Shown piece by piece: positions 24,515 to 32,585 of a DNA stretch of 64,000 nt. A program made the position numbers and the translations under genes. Below the pieces are notes generated by a model. It searched no databases. It saw only the letters and a list, made by a program, of their open reading frames with translations, and was not told the origin of the DNA. The DNA comes from Hyphobacterium marinum (lineage in GTDB: Bacteria > Pseudomonadota > Alphaproteobacteria > Caulobacterales > Maricaulaceae), in contig NZ_JAZDRO010000001.1 of assembly GCF_036330325.1 (NCBI RefSeq), positions 248,001-312,000 of the forward strand, in the 5' to 3' direction. The first letter of the stretch is position 1. Each line of letters starts with the position of its first letter.

Positions 24515-25198
24515 ATGACGCGCCCGGACGTGCATATGGAACTGATCGAAGGACTTGCCGCGGGGCGTCTGTCCCCACCGCTCACCCTGCTGGCGCGCAG
24601 CTATGCCGAGGCCAATCCGGCCGCGGGTGACGCGCTGTCGCGCCTGGACTCCGCCGGGGCGGCCCTGCTCGAATCAGCGGAGCCGGCCGAGCTGGACGAT
24701 GATGCGCTGGCGACGGCCCTGGCGATGATCGACGCGCTCGAAGCCGGGGCTGGAGAAGCAGGATCCGCTACCGCGCCCGATCGCCTGTCTGCCGCCGGCC
24801 GGGCCGCGGACATGAGCGCGGAGCTGATCCGCCTGCCGGACAGCCTGCGCGACCGGATTGTGGAATCCGGGGCTGACTGGCGCTTTGCCGCGCCGGGCGT
24901 GCGCCGCTTGGTGCTGGACGAAACCGGGGACGCCAAGGCGGAGCTGTTGCGCATCGAGCCCGGTCATGGCTCGCCCAGTCACACCCATACAGGCCGTGAA
25001 TTTACGCTGGTCCTGACCGGTTCCTTCTTTGACGGCCACAACCGCTATCGCGCCGGAGAAGTCTGCGAGACGGGGCCGGAAACAACCCACCGTCCGATCG
25101 CCGACCCCGGCGAGGTCTGTTATGCGCTCGCCGTGACGGAAGGGTCGCTGAAATTCAAGGGCCCGTTGGGCGCGGTCCAGCGCCTGTTTGGCGGTTGA
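24515..25198 (+). CDS. ChrR-like cupin anti-sigma factor lacking zinc ligands
   Basis: 227 residues, cytoplasmic. The C-terminal ChrR-type cupin domain is clear: His156-x-His158-x3-Glu162 in SHTHTGREFTLVLTG and His192 in ETTHRP, the usual metal ligands. The N-terminal anti-sigma domain keeps His7 but lacks the family's His-x3-Cys-x2-Cys zinc site; the matching places are Tyr30, Asn34 and Ala37. The region 39-110 is Ala/Glu-rich and helical. It follows its ECF sigma partner by 69 bp. The loss of zinc ligands means either a zinc-free anti-sigma fold or altered control; I am sure of the cupin and less sure of the alignment over residues 20-40. Confidence 0.8.
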   Translation: MTRPDVHMELIEGLAAGRLSPPLTLLARSYAEANPAAGDALSRLDSAGAALLESAEPAELDDDALATALAMIDALEAGAGEAGSATAPDRLSAAGRAADMSAELIRLPDSLRDRIVESGADWRFAAPGVRRLVLDETGDAKAELLRIEPGHGSPSHTHTGREFTLVLTGSFFDGHNRYRAGEVCETGPETTHRPIADPGEVCYALAVTEGSLKFKGPLGAVQRLFGG

Positions 25199-25202
25199 TC
25201 TT

Positions 25203-25284
25203 CCCACCCCACCCCTACCCTCCCCTCAAGGGGAGGGAAAAATACGAATCTCCCTCCCCCTCGGGGGAGGGTTGGGGTGGGGGG
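25203..25284. terminator. Large C/G-rich inverted repeat between convergent genes
   Basis: The arms CCCACCCCACCCCTACCCTCCCC (from 25203) and its near-complement ending GGGGTGGGG (to 25284) enclose two nested hairpins, CTCCCCTCAAGGGGAG and CCCTCCCCCTCGGGGGAGGG. It lies between the ChrR-like stop and the convergent SpoU stop and can act as a bidirectional terminator. The sequence class looks like a dispersed repeat. Confidence 0.7.
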
Positions 25285-25288
25285 CAAT

Positions 25289-25828
25289 TCAACGCGACTT
25301 GGGCGCAGCCCAACCCTCCGCATCTCCCAGTTCCGGCCCGCCGGGCATGACCGGACGGTCGGGATAACCGCCCAGACAGATCGTGCGATCATAAAGCGTG
25401 AGCGCAGCGGCGACCGAGACATTGACGCAGAATTTGGTCGGGATGCGCACAACATGCTCGCAGCGCACCAGCATCTCCGGGGTCAGTGAGCCGCGCTCGC
25501 GGCCCAGCACATAGGCCGCTGCACGCGGATGGCGAAAGCTTGGCAGTTCGACCGCGTCATCGGTCAGCTCGATCCCGACCAGCGCACAGCCCTGCGGCAG
25601 CACCATGTCATCAAGACTGTCCCAGCCATAATAGGGCACATGATCAAGCGATTTCGCCGTATCGGAGCGGAAGACGTCGCGCGCCTTGTGATGGGCGTCG
25701 ACGGTGAAGGCGAAGCTGGCCCCGAAGGCATGGGCGGTGCGCAGGATCGCACCGAGATTCATCGGCTTGGAAATTCCCTCGACGCCGACCCCAAAATAGC
25801 CGCGGACCGCCTTGACCGGGCGGGTCAC
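25289..25828 (-). CDS. SpoU/TrmH family RNA methyltransferase
   Basis: 179 residues, cytoplasmic. The SPOUT knot methyltransferase fold is marked by NLGAILRTAHAFGA (motif 1, with the key Arg), AAAYVLGRERGSLTPEML (motif 2) and IPTKFCVNVSVAAALTLYD (motif 3). It probably 2'-O-methylates tRNA or rRNA. It is shorter than classic TrmH and lacks the N-terminal extension of RlmB. Its start ATG overlaps the stop of the isoaspartyl peptidase gene (ATGA), so the two are one unit. Confidence 0.9.
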   Translation of the reverse strand: MTRPVKAVRGYFGVGVEGISKPMNLGAILRTAHAFGASFAFTVDAHHKARDVFRSDTAKSLDHVPYYGWDSLDDMVLPQGCALVGIELTDDAVELPSFRHPRAAAYVLGRERGSLTPEMLVRCEHVVRIPTKFCVNVSVAAALTLYDRTICLGGYPDRPVMPGGPELGDAEGWAAPKSR

Positions 25829-26697
25829 GCCGCGCGCACTCCGGCCTCGATATGCCCGTCGGTGAAGACGGCGGCGAATTTCATGCCTTGCGAATTATAG
25901 GGGAAGGCGATGCGCCCGTCCGCGCCGACCGCGATGATGCCGCCGTCGCCGCCCAGGCGTTTGACGTCTTTCAGGGCATAGATCGCAGCTTCTTCCGGGC
26001 TTTCGTGCAGATAGCGAATGCGCGAGGCGACAGTACCGGCCGCCAGGGCGCGGATGAAATATTCGCCCTGGCCGGTACAGGAGACCGCGACATAGGAATC
26101 CGCCCAGGTCCCCGAACCGATGAGCGGGCAATCGCCGACCCGGCCCGGCGTCTTGTTGAGCGTTCCGCCCGTGGATGTTCCGGCCGCAAGCCGGCCCTGC
26201 GTATCCAGTGCGACGCACCCGACCGTACCGGTCGCGATGGCACGTCCGTCCGGCACGGCGGCCGGCTTGTAATAGTTCACGGGGTCGGACACTTCCTTCA
26301 TGCCATGCTTGCGGGCGAGACGCGCTGCGCCATCGCCGGCGACTAGGACGTGCGGCGTGTTTTCCATCACGGTGCGGGCCGCTTCGATCGGATGGATGAA
26401 GCCTTCAATGGAGGCAACCGCCCCGGCCATGCGGGTCGGGCCGTCCATGATCGCGGCATCGAGTTCATAGCGGCCGTCGGAACTCGGCGACGAGCCCTTG
26501 CCCGCGACATAAAGCCCGGAGGCCTCGAGCGCCTTGATGATGTCGGTGACGACATCCATGGCGGACATGCCGTCCTTTAGAAGCGTGCGGCCGCGCTCGG
26601 CCAAGCCGCGCATGTGCTCGACCTCGCGGTCATAGCTGCGCTTGGCGAGCACACCGGCACCGCCGTGCAGGACGAGGGCTGTCTTTGACTGGGTCAT
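25825..26697 (-). CDS. Isoaspartyl peptidase/L-asparaginase (Ntn hydrolase)
   Basis: 290 residues. The precursor self-cleaves before Thr158 in GTVGCVALD, the N-terminal nucleophile of the mature beta chain. LHGGAG near the start, GTSTGGTLNKTPGRVGDCPLIGSGTWA and AVSCTGQGEYFIR are classic. It hydrolyses beta-aspartyl dipeptides and asparagine. No signal peptide is seen. Length is usual for plant-type/IaaA enzymes. The ATG at 26697 gives the normal N-terminus; a longer frame from 26778 has no family support. Co-transcribed with the SpoU gene. Confidence 0.92.
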   Translation of the reverse strand: MTQSKTALVLHGGAGVLAKRSYDREVEHMRGLAERGRTLLKDGMSAMDVVTDIIKALEASGLYVAGKGSSPSSDGRYELDAAIMDGPTRMAGAVASIEGFIHPIEAARTVMENTPHVLVAGDGAARLARKHGMKEVSDPVNYYKPAAVPDGRAIATGTVGCVALDTQGRLAAGTSTGGTLNKTPGRVGDCPLIGSGTWADSYVAVSCTGQGEYFIRALAAGTVASRIRYLHESPEEAAIYALKDVKRLGGDGGIIAVGADGRIAFPYNSQGMKFAAVFTDGHIEAGVRAA

Positions 26698-26909
26698 GGC
26701 AGGACCATTGGACTCCGATAAGCGGCCGGGTAAATCCCGGCTCGCCTGATCGCTAGTCCCGGACGCGTCCGCGATCAAGCCTCCGTTCGCGCATACCGGC
26801 CCCGGCGCAACCGCTGGACCGTTTCCTTTTCGGGCCGTCCGGGCTATCCCGCAGGACAGGCCTGAAGCGCAGGCACACTGACCGAGACCTCGAGGGAGAC
26901 ATAGAGCCC

Positions 26910-27689
26910 ATGAAACTGTCCAAGGATATCGCCGCCATCGTTACCGGAGGGGCCTCCGGCCTCGGTGAGGGAACCGCCCGCCGCCTGGCCGCCGATGGTG
27001 CGAAAGTCGCGCTGTTCGACCTCAATGCGGAACGCGGCGAAGCGGTCGCGAAAGAACTCGGCGGCGTCTTCTGCCAGGTCAATGTCGCCGATGCCGCCAG
27101 CGTCCAGGCCGGGTTCGAGAAGGCCCGCGCCGCCCACGGGCAGGAACGCATCATGGTCAATTGCGCCGGGATCGGCTGGGCGGAGAAAACCGCCCGGCGC
27201 TCCTCCTCCGGCGATATCGTCCGTCACCAGCTCGACAAGTTTGCCCTGGTCGTGAACATCAACCTCATCGGCTCGTTCAACTGCGCGGCCATTGCGGCAG
27301 AAGGCATGCTCTCGACCGACCCGATGGATGGCGGCGAGCGCGGCGTCATCATTCACACCGCCTCGGTCGCGGCGCAGGACGGCCAGATCGGCCAGGTCGC
27401 CTATTCGGCCTCGAAAGGCGGGATTTACGGCATGACCCTGCCCATGGCGCGCGACCTGGCGCGCGAAGGCGTTCGGGTGAACACCATCCTTCCCGGTTTC
27501 TTCGAGACCCCAATCTACGAACAGATGCCGCCGGAAGTGAAAACCAACCTGGCCAGCCATCTGCAATTCCCGCAGCGCTTCGGGACTCCGGCGGAATACG
27601 CTGACCTCGTCGCCTTCATGGTGACCAATGGCTATATCAATGCCGAATGCGTCCGCCTCGATGCGGGTGCCCGCATGCCCCCGAAATAG
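26910..27689 (+). CDS. SDR oxidoreductase, 3-hydroxyacyl-CoA dehydrogenase type II-like
   Basis: 259 residues, cytoplasmic. NAD-binding TGGASGLGEGTARRLA (TGxxxGxG) at residues about 12-19, NCAGIGW near 87, and the catalytic Ser-Tyr-Lys in TASVAAQDGQIGQVAYSASK (Tyr-x3-Lys). The pattern with VNINLIGSFNCAAIAA and GMTLPMARDLAREGVRV matches HSD17B10-like 3-hydroxyacyl-CoA dehydrogenases acting in fatty acid or branched-chain degradation. A GAGGGAGA ribosome site lies somewhat far upstream. A hairpin follows the gene, and the TonB receptor lies beyond it. Confidence 0.88.
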   Translation: MKLSKDIAAIVTGGASGLGEGTARRLAADGAKVALFDLNAERGEAVAKELGGVFCQVNVADAASVQAGFEKARAAHGQERIMVNCAGIGWAEKTARRSSSGDIVRHQLDKFALVVNINLIGSFNCAAIAAEGMLSTDPMDGGERGVIIHTASVAAQDGQIGQVAYSASKGGIYGMTLPMARDLAREGVRVNTILPGFFETPIYEQMPPEVKTNLASHLQFPQRFGTPAEYADLVAFMVTNGYINAECVRLDAGARMPPK

Positions 27690-27711
27690 ACGGGCCGCAT
27701 GACCGGCTTTT

Positions 27712-27733
27712 CCCTTGCGCATCCGCGCAAGGG
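27712..27733. terminator. Hairpin after the SDR gene
   Basis: CCCTTGCGC (27712-27720), ATCC loop, GCGCAAGGG (27725-27733): perfect 9-bp stem 23 bp past the SDR stop. It lacks a T tract downstream on the plus strand, so termination strength is uncertain. Confidence 0.55.
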
Positions 27734-27752
27734 GCGCGGCACAACTGCAACA

Positions 27753-27771
27753 GCAACTGACAATCATTCTT
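27753..27771 (+). promoter_or_regulatory. Fur-like iron box upstream of the TonB receptor
   Basis: GCAACTGACAATCATTCTT matches the 19-bp Fur consensus GATAATGATAATCATTATC at 13 of 19 positions by hand alignment, strongest over the right half. It lies 75 bp before the receptor ATG, a normal operator position. This would make the receptor iron-repressed. Irr or RirA sites are alternatives in alphaproteobacteria. Confidence 0.45.
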
Positions 27772-27845
27772 AGAAGGATGGACTCGAGGTGGCCCCTCCG
27801 GTAAGTGCGTGCCATTCGCATTCTCATACCGGAGTTTCCCAGCCC

Positions 27846-30095
27846 ATGCGTTCTGTCCTTTTGTCCGGTGCGGCCCTGGCCGTGCTGGCCGCCCCCGCCG
27901 GTGCCCAGCAAGCCGCCTCCACCAACTCCGCCGCGCCGCGCGAGGACACGATTGTTGTCATCGGTCTGTCGGGTACGCCGGGTGACGTGCCCGGCTCGGC
28001 CGAAGTGCTGACCGCTGCGGATCTGGACGTCCAGGACTATTCCGATATTACCCGCGCGCTGCGCGCCGTACCGGGCGTGAATATCCAGGAAGAGGACGGC
28101 TACGGGCTGCGTCCGAATATCGGTTTGCGCGGAACCGGCGTTGACCGTTCGGCCAGCATCACGCTGATGGAAGACGGCATCCTCATCGCTCCGGCCCCTT
28201 ACGCCGCGCCGGAAGCCTATTATTTCCCGCATGCCGGCCGCATGGCCGGTATCGAGGTCATCAAGGGCGCGGCGGGCGTGCCTTACGGACCGCGCACCCA
28301 GGGTGGATCGGTCAATTTGTTGTCGACGCCGGTGCCTGACGCGCCGGGCGGCCAGGTCGATGTCTGGTTCGGTGATGAGAATACCCGCCGTGTCCATGCC
28401 TTTGCCGGCGGCATGCACGATGTCGGCACCGGTGTGCGCATTGGCGGGCTTCTGGAAGCCTTCACCGACTCCGCAGACGGCTTCAAGGATATTGACGGCC
28501 CGTCCGGTCAGGACAGCGGTTATGACATCGAGGACTATGTCGGCAAGCTGCGCCTCGAAATCGATGGCGGTGCGGTTAATCACAGCTTTGAACTGCGCGG
28601 CCAGTATTCCGATGAGCTCTCCAACGAGACCTATCTGGGGCTAACCGAAGCCGATTTCGCCGCCGACCCTTTCCGGCGCTATGCCGGCAGTGCGCTCGAC
28701 CAGATGGACGCCGAACATTCGCTGTGGTCGCTGACCTACAATGCCCGCTTTGACGGCGGAACGCGCCTGGCGGTCGTGGGGTATCGCAGTGATTTCGCGC
28801 GCGACTGGTTCAAGCTTGACCGGGTTGACCCGGACGGGGCCGGACCGCTCGGCTCGGTGAGCATTTCCTCGCTTCTGGAAAATCCGGCAGGCAATGCGGC
28901 GGCCTTCCAGATCGTGCGCGGCGATGCCGGTTTCGTGTCCGCCGATGATGCGCTGATCGTCAAGCACAACAACCGCGAATACTATGCGCAAGGCCTCCAG
29001 GGCGAGCTCTCTGGTGAGGTTTCAATCGGCGGAACCGTCCACAACTGGCGCGTCGGCGCACGTCTCCACCATGACGAGATGGACCGCTATCAATGGGTCG
29101 AGCGCTTCCGCATGGACAATGGATCCATGGTGTTCACCAGCGCCAGTCTGCCGGGCAGCGATTCCAACCGGATCGATTCCGCTGACGCCGTGGCGATCTA
29201 TATCCAGGACGAAATCATGACCGGGCGCTGGACCTTCGTTCCGGGTGTCCGGTTTGAAACGGTCGAGCTGCAGCGCGAGAACTGGGGCGGCGATCTGGCC
29301 CGTACCGGGGCCCCGACGGTGACGCAGAACACGGTCGACGCGATCATCCCCGGACTTGGCGTGCGCTATGACGTCAATGAGCGTCTTGCCGTCTTTGGCG
29401 GCGTGCATCGCGGTTTCGCCCCGCCCGCGCCTGGCTCGGTCACGCAGGAACCTGAAGACGCGATCAATTTCGAATTCGGTTCGCGATACGAGAACGGGTT
29501 CTGGTCGCTGGAAGCGGTCGGCTTCCACAACGCCTATACCAACCTCCTGGGCGCCTGCACCAATTCCACAGGCGGCGGCTGCACGATCGGGGCCCAGTTC
29601 GATGGTGGCGAGGTTGACGTAACCGGCCTCGAATTCGCCGTCGAAGCCGATCTTGGCGAAGCGGCCGATGCACCGGTCTCGATCCCGGTCCGACTGGCCT
29701 GGACGCACACCAATGCGGAATTCCAGACCGCCTTCAATTCCTCCTATGGCCCCTGGGGCAATGTCCAGGTCGGCGACGAACTGCCCTACATCCCGGAAAA
29801 CCAGCTTTACGCCGCCATTGGCGTCGAGGCGGACCGGTTCGGCGGGCAAATCGCCGTCAGCTGGGTTGGCGAAACCCGCGCAACGGCTGGGCAGGGCGCG
29901 ATTCCGGCTGGTCAGCTGATCGACAGCCACGCCGTCGCCGACGTGTCGGCCTGGTATGGCCTGACCGACGGCGTGCGCGCCCGGGTGTCGGTCCGCAACC
30001 TCACCGATGAGACCTATGCCGTCGCCCGCCGTCCGGCCGGGCTTCGCCCCGGCGCACCCCGCGCCGTCCTGTTCGGGATATCGGCGGAGTTCTGA
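27846..30095 (+). CDS. TonB-dependent outer-membrane receptor, FecA-like
   Basis: 749 residues. A signal peptide ending in PAGAQ precedes a possible TonB box region (DTIVVIG), then a plug domain (about 45-160: LRAVPGVNIQEEDGYGLRPNIGLRGTG, and IEVIKGAAGVPYGPRTQGGSVN) and a 22-strand barrel closing with AVLFGISAEF (terminal Phe). The plug pattern is typical of FecA/siderophore receptors. Substrate probably a ferric siderophore or citrate. The ATG at 27846 has a CCGGAGT ribosome site. A Fur-like box lies upstream. No TonB or transporter genes are adjacent. Confidence 0.9.
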   Translation: MRSVLLSGAALAVLAAPAGAQQAASTNSAAPREDTIVVIGLSGTPGDVPGSAEVLTAADLDVQDYSDITRALRAVPGVNIQEEDGYGLRPNIGLRGTGVDRSASITLMEDGILIAPAPYAAPEAYYFPHAGRMAGIEVIKGAAGVPYGPRTQGGSVNLLSTPVPDAPGGQVDVWFGDENTRRVHAFAGGMHDVGTGVRIGGLLEAFTDSADGFKDIDGPSGQDSGYDIEDYVGKLRLEIDGGAVNHSFELRGQYSDELSNETYLGLTEADFAADPFRRYAGSALDQMDAEHSLWSLTYNARFDGGTRLAVVGYRSDFARDWFKLDRVDPDGAGPLGSVSISSLLENPAGNAAAFQIVRGDAGFVSADDALIVKHNNREYYAQGLQGELSGEVSIGGTVHNWRVGARLHHDEMDRYQWVERFRMDNGSMVFTSASLPGSDSNRIDSADAVAIYIQDEIMTGRWTFVPGVRFETVELQRENWGGDLARTGAPTVTQNTVDAIIPGLGVRYDVNERLAVFGGVHRGFAPPAPGSVTQEPEDAINFEFGSRYENGFWSLEAVGFHNAYTNLLGACTNSTGGGCTIGAQFDGGEVDVTGLEFAVEADLGEAADAPVSIPVRLAWTHTNAEFQTAFNSSYGPWGNVQVGDELPYIPENQLYAAIGVEADRFGGQIAVSWVGETRATAGQGAIPAGQLIDSHAVADVSAWYGLTDGVRARVSVRNLTDETYAVARRPAGLRPGAPRAVLFGISAEF

Positions 30096-30104
30096 CCGGC
30101 CGGA

Positions 30105-30647
30105 CTAGGCGTCAGGCGCGGGCCGGACGATGTCCGGGCCGAGATTTTCGAGCACGTCGCGTGCGTCAAAGGCCGCGCGTTCATCCGGGGCCGGGCCACG
30201 GCCAAGGACGATCTCGGCATTGGCTTCGTACCGCGTGACTTCGCGGTAGTGGCGCGGATTCCAGAACGGGTCGTCCCATCCGTACCAGCCATGGGCCGGG
30301 TGGTAGTATCTGTAATTGACGAAGAAGCCGCGCGCCCGCCACGGACCGTAATAGTCCGGCCCGGTGCCGTAGCGGCGGGTATCCTCGTCGGTCGCGCGTT
30401 CGGTCACCCAGAAATAGTCGTACCCGTTTTCCAGGGTGAGTTCGGCAGCGCGGTAGAGGAGGTAGGTCTCCACCGTGTCGCGGTCGGTCAGCGAATTGCC
30501 GGAGAAGGAAATCCGGTAGCGGTCATATTCGATCTGGCTCTGTTCAAAGCCATAGCCACCCGGTGTTCCGGCCTGTTGATAGGGGGTGGGCGAGGCACAG
30601 GCCGCGAGTGCGATCAGCGCCGCGCCGGCCACAAATGTCCTGGTCAT
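30105..30647 (-). CDS. CC0125/CC1285-type lipoprotein
   Basis: 180 residues. The N-terminus MTRTFVAGAALIALAAC has a lipobox with Cys17. The conserved stretch YRISFSGNSLTDRDTVETYL followed by YRAAELTLENGYDYFWV matches the Caulobacterales lipoprotein family named CC0125/CC1285, whose function is unknown. The central region is rich in Tyr, Trp, Pro and Gly (YYGPWRARGFFVNYRYYHP), suggesting a surface-exposed aromatic segment. The ATG at 30647 has a GGAG 9 nt upstream. It ends 9 bp from the convergent receptor gene. Confidence 0.85.
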   Translation of the reverse strand: MTRTFVAGAALIALAACASPTPYQQAGTPGGYGFEQSQIEYDRYRISFSGNSLTDRDTVETYLLYRAAELTLENGYDYFWVTERATDEDTRRYGTGPDYYGPWRARGFFVNYRYYHPAHGWYGWDDPFWNPRHYREVTRYEANAEIVLGRGPAPDERAAFDARDVLENLGPDIVRPAPDA

Positions 30648-30804
30648 GATCGGCGTGCTCCCTGTTTTGTGCCGTCCCTGCAACGGATACTATGCGCCTG
30701 TCGTTCCATTTTCACCAGTCAGGCGAACCCCGTCATTGTCCGTTCAGATTGAAGCGGGCATGGTGGCGGCCTGCAATCCATCCTTCCCACCGGAGTTTCT
30801 AGAT

Positions 30805-31143
30805 ATGGTCCGTATCCTTGTTGCCGCCCTCGCCCTTTCGGCGTTGCCCGCTGCCGCCCTTGCCGAAGATGCCGAAGACACAATGGTCGCGGCCTGCACC
30901 GAAGCCGGCAATGATGCCGGCGATTGCCGGTGTGCGGCGGAACTGATCGGCGACGAGCTGACCGATGCGGAAATGGACTTCATGATCGCCGCCATGGATG
31001 CCGGCGAGAATGACCCGAACGCGGTCATGGCCATCGCCGCCGAACACGAAATGACGATGGAAGACATCATGATGATGGGCCAGAAGATGCAGGCCCTCTC
31101 GCCGCGCATGCGCGACGAGTGCGGGATCGAGGACGCCAGCTAG
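30805..31143 (+). CDS. Small secreted Cys-containing protein
   Basis: 112 residues. A signal peptide (MVRILVAALALSALPAAALA) precedes a short acidic domain with Cys-x9-Cys-x-Cys (CTEAGNDAGDCRC) and a Met-rich helix (EHEMTMEDIMMMGQKMQAL). Similar small exported proteins occur in alphaproteobacteria with no known role; metal binding by Met and Cys is possible but unproven. A CCGGAGT ribosome site precedes ATG 30805. Its TAG shares CTAG with the convergent propeller gene. Confidence 0.65.
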   Translation: MVRILVAALALSALPAAALAEDAEDTMVAACTEAGNDAGDCRCAAELIGDELTDAEMDFMIAAMDAGENDPNAVMAIAAEHEMTMEDIMMMGQKMQALSPRMRDECGIEDAS

Positions 31144-32438
31144 TCCAGATCGATTTCCAGGACGGTGAGCGGGTCCGGCGTCTCCGTCGGGCCCGACCCG
31201 TCTTCGGGATATAGCGGCCAGGGTGAATTGGCGACCAGCCACACCCGGCCGTCATTGACGCTGATCAGCGTTGGCTCTCCGAAATCGCCGTGACCACGCA
31301 GCAGCGTTTCGGTCCCGGCGACCGAACGGCCATCCTCGCTGAGGTCAATGGCGAAGACCTGGTTCGGATTCATGCCGTTCCGGACGGCAATCAAGCGACC
31401 CTCGCGGGTATGGCCAAGACCGTCAATGCCAATCAGGCTTTCATCGCCCGCTGTCACGAGGCTTGCCGAGCCGTCGTCGAGACTGATCCGCCACAGACCC
31501 AGCGCATAATCCGCCGCGTAGAGTGCGCCGTGTGACAGGGCGATGCCCTGCAGACCGGCAAAGCGCGGATCGTCGCTCAACAGCTCGAACCCGTCCGACA
31601 GGCTGGAGAGCCGGTAGACGCGATTGGCCCCGGAATCGGATATGTAGACGTATCCGTCGCGCGCCACGACATCGGCGAAGCGGTCCGCGCCTTCGATTTC
31701 GAAGCGCCGGTAGAGATCGCCTGTCACAAGATCGAGTGCGACGATGGCCGTACCCCCCTCTTCGCCCTCGGCGAGACCGGTCTGGGGCAGGACGCCCGTC
31801 GTCGCCCACAGGAGGCGATTGACGCTGTCGACCGTCATTCCGAATACCGAGAGCAGCCCGTCCTCGCGGTCGGCAAAGACGCTCGCGCTTTCCCGGTCGA
31901 AGGGTTCAACCAGGTGGATGGCACGTCCGGTGACATCGGAAAGGAATATCCGGTCGGTCTCGATATCGACCGCCACGCCCTCGATCAGCGTGCCGCCCAG
32001 ATCGACTCGCGCGGCGCGTTCGGCCTGCCCCACCGGGCTGGCATTGCGTGACAGCGCGGCATCAAGCGCGGCATAGCGGTCGGGCTGGGCCTCGCGCATC
32101 GCGGCGTCGGCCTCTCCCAGACGGGACAGGTCAAACGCCATGCCGCCCGCCGCATAGCGTTCCAGCGCGGTAAAGACGAGGTCCTGGTCGCCGCTGGTCA
32201 GGCCAATCTGGGCCAGGCCCAGCAGGTAGGACGGGTGGGCAGGCTTCAAGGCCAGCGCGGCCTCCATGGCCCGGCGCGCGCTTTCGGCATCGCCCGCGCC
32301 CAGCGCGCGGCGCGCTTCGCCCGCCAGCGCAGTGGCCGTGGCTTGCGGCGAGAAGGCAGCCTCATCGTCTTGTGCAAACGCGGGTGCGGCAGACACGGAC
32401 AGGACACAGGCGGCCGAAGCCAGCAAATGGCGGATCAT
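31140..32438 (-). CDS. Secreted TPR plus SMP-30/NHL-like beta-propeller protein
   Basis: 432 residues. A signal peptide (MIRHLLASAACVLSVSAAPAFA) is followed by a TPR-like helical part (about 40-130: RRALGAGDAESARRAMEAALALKPAHPSYLL pattern) and then a beta-propeller of SMP-30/gluconolactonase or NHL type (GVAVDIETDRIFLSDVTGRAIH, VYISDSGANRVYRL, LYAADYALGLWRI). Gluconolactonase activity is not assured because the metal-binding Glu/Asn/Asp set cannot be placed with certainty. It lies downstream of argG on the same strand beyond a hairpin. Periplasmic location likely. Confidence 0.7.
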   Translation of the reverse strand: MIRHLLASAACVLSVSAAPAFAQDDEAAFSPQATATALAGEARRALGAGDAESARRAMEAALALKPAHPSYLLGLAQIGLTSGDQDLVFTALERYAAGGMAFDLSRLGEADAAMREAQPDRYAALDAALSRNASPVGQAERAARVDLGGTLIEGVAVDIETDRIFLSDVTGRAIHLVEPFDRESASVFADREDGLLSVFGMTVDSVNRLLWATTGVLPQTGLAEGEEGGTAIVALDLVTGDLYRRFEIEGADRFADVVARDGYVYISDSGANRVYRLSSLSDGFELLSDDPRFAGLQGIALSHGALYAADYALGLWRISLDDGSASLVTAGDESLIGIDGLGHTREGRLIAVRNGMNPNQVFAIDLSEDGRSVAGTETLLRGHGDFGEPTLISVNDGRVWLVANSPWPLYPEDGSGPTETPDPLTVLEIDLD

Positions 32439-32545
32439 GGTGGGCTCCCCAAATTTGATTCCCTCAGGCGGGAGAGACTGGCCGCTTTGCCCGGAAATGG
32501 CGATTGACGATTTCGTCAGATGTCAGTTGGGGAAGCTCCGGTTTA

Positions 32546-32565
32546 CTCCCCCGTTCACGGGGGAG
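32546..32565. terminator. Hairpin after argG
   Basis: CTCCCCCGT (32546-32554), TC loop, ACGGGGGAG (32557-32565), perfect 9-bp arms between the argG stop at 32586 and the next minus-strand start at 32438. On the minus strand it is followed by TAAACC, so only a weak T tract. Confidence 0.55.
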
Positions 32566-32585
32566 ATATCCCGCCAAGTCCGGAC

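Noticed and set aside
26844..28583. 579-codon open frame on the minus strand opposite the SDR and TonB-receptor genes
   Set aside because: It has no recognisable motif, no ribosome site and mirrors two well-supported genes; long antisense frames are expected in high-GC DNA.
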